Source: Takakia lepidozioides (taxonomy: Eukaryota; Streptophyta; Takakiopsida; Takakiales; Takakiaceae). Taken from it: a DNA stretch of 64,000 nt. Under the pieces are notes generated by a model that was not told where the DNA came from, made no database searches, and worked only from the letters and a program-made list of their open reading frames with translations. A program made the translations under genes and the position numbers. Shown one piece after another: positions 59,300 to 64,000 of this stretch. Numbering within the stretch: the stretch's first letter is position 1; each line of letters starts with the position of its first letter. The DNA lies in the NCBI GenBank assembly GCA_030704615.1, contig CM060732.1:69855053-69919052 (forward strand), given 5' to 3'.

Positions 59300-61085
59300 A
59301 AACTCAACGCATGCGCGTGCCCAGGAGGTGTTAACTGAATCACAGCTTGCACTGATTCAGAAGACTTCAGGTATGACCTCAGTCTGTGACGGACTCCAAG
59401 AGCAACTCTTGAATGCCGTGATGGGCCCGATAATCGACCATACAACTTACAAGGATGGGATGCTATAGGAGGGCAGTGCATTGTTCACGAGTAGCTAGAT
59501 GACTACAAGTGCTGCTTGGGCTTTTATTCTTCGGAAGCACATAAAAAGTCTGTCGACAATATCAGCGGTTAGTATCGTGCCAAATCTCGGTGTTTGCCGA
59601 TCCGGAACAGTCGAAAGTGCTGGTGGGTTTTTGAGCTTGAGAAAAAAGAGGAGTGCCTTTGCGTTGGGCGGCCGGACACCAGCATCACATCTTCAGAGTT
59701 GGGCTTTCGTCTGTAACGAGTTCTAAGTCTCCTCATATGTTCTCTTTCTAGTTTGATGGAATATCCCGGAGGGGCATGGGGTAATACTGAAGCGATGTAC
59801 TCATTGCACATGATTGGTTGCTGGAAAAGTCCTGAAGGATCATCCATCTAAACCCTACTTCCCCGAGAACCAATAGAAGGTGCTTCTCATGCATAGCCGT
59901 CTCTTTGTTCTGAACAAGTAGACTTTGCATAAGCCCGACGGTCTAAAATCGCTTGTTCTAGATAGAAACGACCATTTTAGAGTGCTGCCTTCCTGTTTGG
60001 AACGTTTTTGTAAATGTTGAAAACAATTATGACGTGGTCCAGTACTCAACGAAATTTTCTTGGAAACAAGTTGCGAATGGCCATGGAGACATGAACTCGA
60101 GCGAGTAGTGTAATTCTCACCCTGTCACATAACAGGAACGATATTTGTCAATTTCGTTAGCTAGTCCGGGAGGTTGAGCTTTGAAGGTCATTGAATGTAC
60201 ACTTGGTCACAGCCTGTTGATGAGTCCTGATGTGTACAGTTTTGGGCTAATAGTCAACATCTTCCGGGTCAGCAGGCTAGCCGTAAAAACGAACACCACT
60301 TGAGACAGCGGGGCTCTCTCCTGAAGCATAGTGGACTTACCTCATGGACCGGCCTTACGAACACTTGCCGCCTCTGTTCAGGTGCCTCACTTATTATCAA
60401 TACTTGCATTCTCTACCTCAATCCCTGAGCAGATTGTTCCCTTCTCCCGTCTACAAATTTCGTGACTAAGAATCTTCAGTCCTCTACTATAATCTCACTT
60501 ATTTAAGTCAAGGCTGTCTTACTTCCACATCTACCTTTTTGCATCTCTGTCTCCTTGGCAGCATAGAAGTTTGCCGTGTCTAAATTGCAAAAGTGTGTGG
60601 GGGTTACTTGAACCTCGAAGACCAGTACTCGTAATAGCAAATTAAGGCTGCAGAGCTTACAGTGGTGGAACAAGATGAGGCAACTGAGGTCGAGCACCCG
60701 GAGTACACGTCCAGAGCCGCTTCTTATTAGGTTCGTCTATACTTCATATGCATGTATGACTTTGAAAGATCACCATTGTCAGCTACTAGATTGTATCCAG
60801 CTGCAGACGTATCGCAGTAGAAACACTCGAGGCCCTGCAGACTTATACTAGATTGGTGGATTGTTTGAGAACCGTAAGTCGATCAGAGGTTTTCTTTTAT
60901 TGCATCACAGGTCAAGCGGGCAATGTCCCTGATTAAACATCTGGACAAAGTAGCTTCTTTTCTAGGCTGCATGTTGACATGTTTCGAAATTAACACTCAG
61001 GAGCACGCCACATCAGAAGAGCAACGCAGCAGTTCAGAGGAGCCATCGGCAAGCGCGGGCGATAACGTTTCTTAAGGTTAGCAAT
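59300..61085. other. Intergenic, no gene recognised
   Basis: Open frames are short and unlike known proteins. The end of this interval may contain a 5' exon of the ubiquitin-like/RING gene, since that gene's first seen exon starts at an acceptor site, but I could not choose one. A stretch at about 60960-61075 encodes a Ser/Glu-rich run in one frame. Confidence 0.35.
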
Positions 61086-61102
61086 ATTGGAGGAGGTTTC
61101 AG

Positions 61103-62174
61103 GGTTTCTTTCACGTGAAGTTCGAGGACTGTGCAACAGTGGGCCAACTGAAGGAGATCATAGCTTCTCAGAAAGGCCTCGACGTGATAGAAGTGCTTTA
61201 TCGAGGAGTCTGCCTGGACGACGATGCTCGAGAACTTTCTTTCCTCCTTCCTGATCTCCGGAATATTGGCCCTCCACGATTTGCAGTGCATACGAGGATT
61301 CGACCCCAAGTCATACCCAATGGTATCTGCGTAAATGTAAGGACCCTCATGCGGCAGACATTGCAGGTCTATTTAGCATCGGACGAATGCACGCTCCTTG
61401 AATTGAAGAATGCAATCGAGGGTCATGAAGGCATGTCATCCCGAGAACAATCCTTGACATATGGTGGCAAGCAACTCACAAAGGATGACTCGACCTTGAG
61501 AGAGTACAACTTGGAATCAGGATGTACCGTTCGTCTGGCGGGGAGGTTGCGTGGTGGTGCTAGGATGAAACAGGAGCCAGCTGAAACTGATTCAACTTGC
61601 TTTGTTGACCTGGAGAACCGCGTAAAAATCGCTATCAGCAAGAAGGCACCGAATTGGAGGGTCTCGGAGGAGGGTTTAAATGTTGAAGGGCGATGCACTA
61701 CCCAGACACAGTGCCTATGAGCAGTGGGTTATCTGCAGAAAGGGCTTCACCGTTTTCAACAAAGAGGAGCAGGTACATTGCCCAGTTTGCAAGGAGACGG
61801 TCGTGGCTGAGACATGTGCATTCCGCAAGTGCTTGTGGATGTTTGAGGGCCGCCAGACAGGAGCATATTCCATTGACATGATGAGCCACTGGCAGATGGC
61901 TGGCAGCAAGTATGAACGGTTTCATGAAGAAGGAGGCAGGAACACTGCAGAGTGGAGCAGACTTATCATCACCAGCAGGAAGTTACCGAGCAATAGGTCT
62001 CTCAGGAATGGGAATAATGGAGAATGCCCCATCTGCTATGAGGACTTAACTTCTTCCTCGCAAGATTCCCACTACACCACGGCATGTGGTCATAGGTTTC
62101 ATCCCGCTTGTGTGAATAGTTGGCTGGAAACTGGTCACATTACTTGCCCCATGTGCAGAAACTCCATGATCTAG
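61103..62174 (+). CDS. Double ubiquitin-like, zinc and RING-H2 protein (frameshifted)
   Basis: The frame from an acceptor at 61103 reads FHVKFEDCATVGQLKEIIAS (first ubiquitin-like domain, first strand incomplete), then ICVNVRTLMRQTLQVYLASD, LTYGGKQLTKDDSTLREYNL and GRLRGG, a second domain keeping the ubiquitin GKQL lysine and the R-L-R-G-G end but with Thr at the Ile44 position. Next comes SEEGLNVEGRC, start of a cysteine domain that continues in another frame from about 61709: WVICRKGFTVFN, CPVCKETVVAETCAF, WMFEGRQTG. It ends with a RING-H2: CPICYEDL, ACGHRFHPACVNSW, ITCPMCR (C3-H2-C3), the fold of E3 ligases. The shift near 61705 needs one base fewer or two more; it could be a mutation or an assembly error. 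Similar ubiquitin-like plus zinc-domain proteins are expanded in some algae and fungi. The first exon is unknown. Confidence 0.75.
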
Positions 62175-62964
62175 CAACAACTTAACCGATGTCTAACGCC
62201 TGGCCGAAACTTCGTAGATATACGTGTAAGCACGTTGGATCATGTTGTACAGTAGTAGTTCTTCAAACTTTTGTCGTCTGGATCGCCAATTTCTGACTTT
62301 GCACGATCACCTCGTTGACTGGACCCTGGAAACTGATCCCATCTGGAGGATCATTTTGTAAATCTGAATGCAAAATCCGCATTTTGAAGATTAGCACTGC
62401 CTCAAGTGTTTTCGGAGACACCAGCGTGAATTACGATATGGTGCAAAATTGAATCAGTTAATATAGTCGGACAAAGAGGGTTCAGAGATGGTATCAAAGT
62501 TGCCTATCCTCGAGAAGTTCATATTAATGCACTACGTCTTTGAGCATGAACTTGCAACAACGATGTCAGGGTGTTTCGGTGTTCTGTGAATTGAAGTGGT
62601 TGAGACTCCCTTGTTTGTTGGCCCTGCCTTCCTAAGGCAGGACTACGCAATGGTTTCAGCTGCTTTAGCACCGATACTTTCGATTAGACTTCCAATTCGA
62701 TCGAGACAGTTGTCAAGAGAATATTCTGTCATTTAATGAATGACATCCGTTCAACTTCTTGTGCATGCCATAAATGAAATTCCATTGGATATTATTGTGC
62801 GTGCCACCTGGGTGATTCAGGGCTCAAATCTTGTTACCTTGATTAATTATGTGATCTTCCAGATTTTTTACTACCTATGCATAATTACTGTACGGCAGGG
62901 CTTGCATGAGTTCCATGCATTTATTTCACTGTAATATCGTCCTAATATTGTGCCTTACACCTGT
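62175..62964. other. 3' flank of the RING gene
   Basis: It should include the 3' UTR of the RING gene; no other gene seen. Confidence 0.4.
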
Positions 62965-63222
62965 TGGCTTCTCATTTTAAGATAATAGGGTCTTCAATGG
63001 GCACGTGCGATGTGGCCGGTGGGCCCCGCGCACGGACGCCCGGCTCCCCAGCACCCCGCTCGCCCAGCCGCGGGCGCGGCTGCAACAACCGCGCCTGCGC
63101 CCTCGTCCGCCAGTCTGCCCGCCAGTCCGCTGGCCAGTCCCCTGCCATCCAGTCCGATGACGGCGCAGGATCGCCACCGTCCATTCCCATAACCCATCCG
63201 AGCCCTCCATTTTTAGGGCTGC
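62965..63222. repeat. GC-rich repeat with G-box, copy 2
   Basis: Same orientation as copy 1, from ggcttctcatttta to the agccctccatttttagggct hairpin, with the same gggCACGTGcg G-box (63002-63007) and the same atccagtccgatgacggcgc region. It is about 258 bp because the reiterated cgcccag/ccgcc part is shorter. It is followed directly by unrelated sequence (gaaaatgacaatg). Confidence 0.8.
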
Positions 63223-63855
63223 GAAAATGACAATGATCTTCCGACCAAATCCCGGCCGCTCTCTATTGACGGCTGTTTGTTGTCCGATGTTGCGGTAGGC
63301 GTTTCCATGCACGCGACTGTTCATCTTTTGCGCGCGATGTTCATGATGATGATGAAACGTGTGCTTGAACATGAGAGGACTGTCTGGGCACTACAGCCAC
63401 CATCGTGCATATGCTTCCACTATTTTTGCCTTCTTGTTGTGCTTTCGGGAACCTTCGTTTTATGGTTTGGTTCTATGTCATAAATATGGAAAATGCGGAC
63501 ATCTGTCGTCGATAACGTCCTCTGCTTGTGATCCGTCATGATACGTTTAGCCCCTTCGTACTGCATCCCTCATGAGAGCCTTCACAAGTTTAGTTCGTTA
63601 AAGGAACCCATGGGTAACATGGGCGCGAAAATGGTGGAAGCGTATGCACATGGGGGCGTATATTGCAGATTTCGTATCGGACGATGGGACTGTTTATGTG
63701 ACCAAGTATAGTGGCTTGTATCCGTTGTACATAAGTTGTGGAAAAGGGTAGAGAATCTGAAGAAACCCAGCTTCGTGATGGATCCACATGGTATTATATA
63801 AGGGATGGCAGCACAAAAAAACAATTCGAGTCGTCACGGAACACCATCCAGTCGT
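63223..63855. other. Intergenic, nothing recognised
   Basis: No coding or structural feature stood out; a gatgatgatgat run is at about 63344-63355. Confidence 0.35.
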
Positions 63856-63856
63856 A

Positions 63857-63964
63857 AGGTCCTCAAACATCCACACGAACCTGCTGAATGCAGATGTCTG
63901 AGCCACGACGGGAGATGTCTGAGACAATTTCATCTGTAAATGCGCGTGGATGTTTGAGGTCCGT
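63857..63964 (-). repeat. Inverted pair of RING-gene-derived fragments
   Basis: The left arm (63857-63910), read on the minus strand, gives TSAFSRFVWMFEDLTTG, matching ETCAFRKCLWMFEGRQTG of the ubiquitin-like/RING gene (61815-61860); the DNA also matches (tcgtggctcagacatctgcattc versus tcgtggctgagacatgtgcattc). The right arm (63912-63964) carries tgtctgagaca and gtggatgtttgaggtcc on the plus strand, the same region of the gene in the opposite direction. The outer ends, cctcaaacatccac and gtggatgtttgagg, are exact complements, so a transcript could fold into a hairpin. Confidence 0.6.
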
Positions 63965-64000
63965 TGTGTCGCGAGTCTGTTCACAGTGGGTCCGCTGGCC

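Overview
This is nuclear DNA from a eukaryote of the green lineage. Its genes have many short exons, canonical GT-AG introns and long intergenic tracts full of transposon remains. The plant-type AP-4 beta-adaptin and NSE1 sit beside two cilium genes (IFT80 and the IQ/AAA protein DRC11/IQCA1), so the organism makes motile cilia. A streptophyte alga of the Chara type, or a seedless land plant with swimming sperm, fits best. The species is an inference. Exon structures were built by hand from splice signals, reading phase and remembered family sequence; no search was run.

Layout. 0-9.2 kb: no host gene recognised; a pogo-like transposon (4.0-4.8 kb), two PIF/Harbinger-like elements sharing one TAA (4.9-6.9 kb), tandem duplications and a LINE 3' remnant (8.6-9.2 kb). 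9.9-17.0 kb (-): AP-4 complex beta subunit. 18.0-20.9 kb (-): NSE1 of the SMC5/6 complex, with a dead group II intron-type reverse transcriptase in intron 1. 21-27.5 kb: repeats and LINE debris. 27.5-27.7 kb (-): a 56-codon STMP1/DUF4535-like mitochondrial microprotein. 28.6-29.5 kb: LINE tails. 30.1-40.2 kb (+): DRC11/IQCA1. 40.6-41.5 kb (-): intronless FTSJ1/TRM7 tRNA methyltransferase. 42.4-51.8 kb (+): IFT80 in 21 exons. 52.2-53.4 kb (-): TANGO2. 54.0-55.2 kb: a DNA transposon with about 300-bp inverted repeats built of a palindromic 16-mer. 55.6-64 kb: two copies of a GC-rich repeat, an unrecognised gene running into a 500-N gap, a tandem array followed by a gag fragment, and a double ubiquitin-like/RING gene with a frameshift, followed by an inverted pair of its own fragments.

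The genes do not form one pathway. The clearest functional grouping is ciliary: DRC11 (axoneme) and IFT80 (IFT-B) lie about 2.2 kb apart with only FTSJ between them. FTSJ and IFT80 are divergent across 904 bp; DRC11/FTSJ and IFT80/TANGO2 are convergent. AP-4 and TANGO2 relate to membrane trafficking, NSE1 to genome maintenance and FTSJ to translation.

The most unusual items are the group II RT fossil inside NSE1, the palindrome-built transposon, the GC-rich G-box repeat pair, the ubiquitin-like/RING fusion with its downstream inverted fragments, and the small STMP1-like gene.
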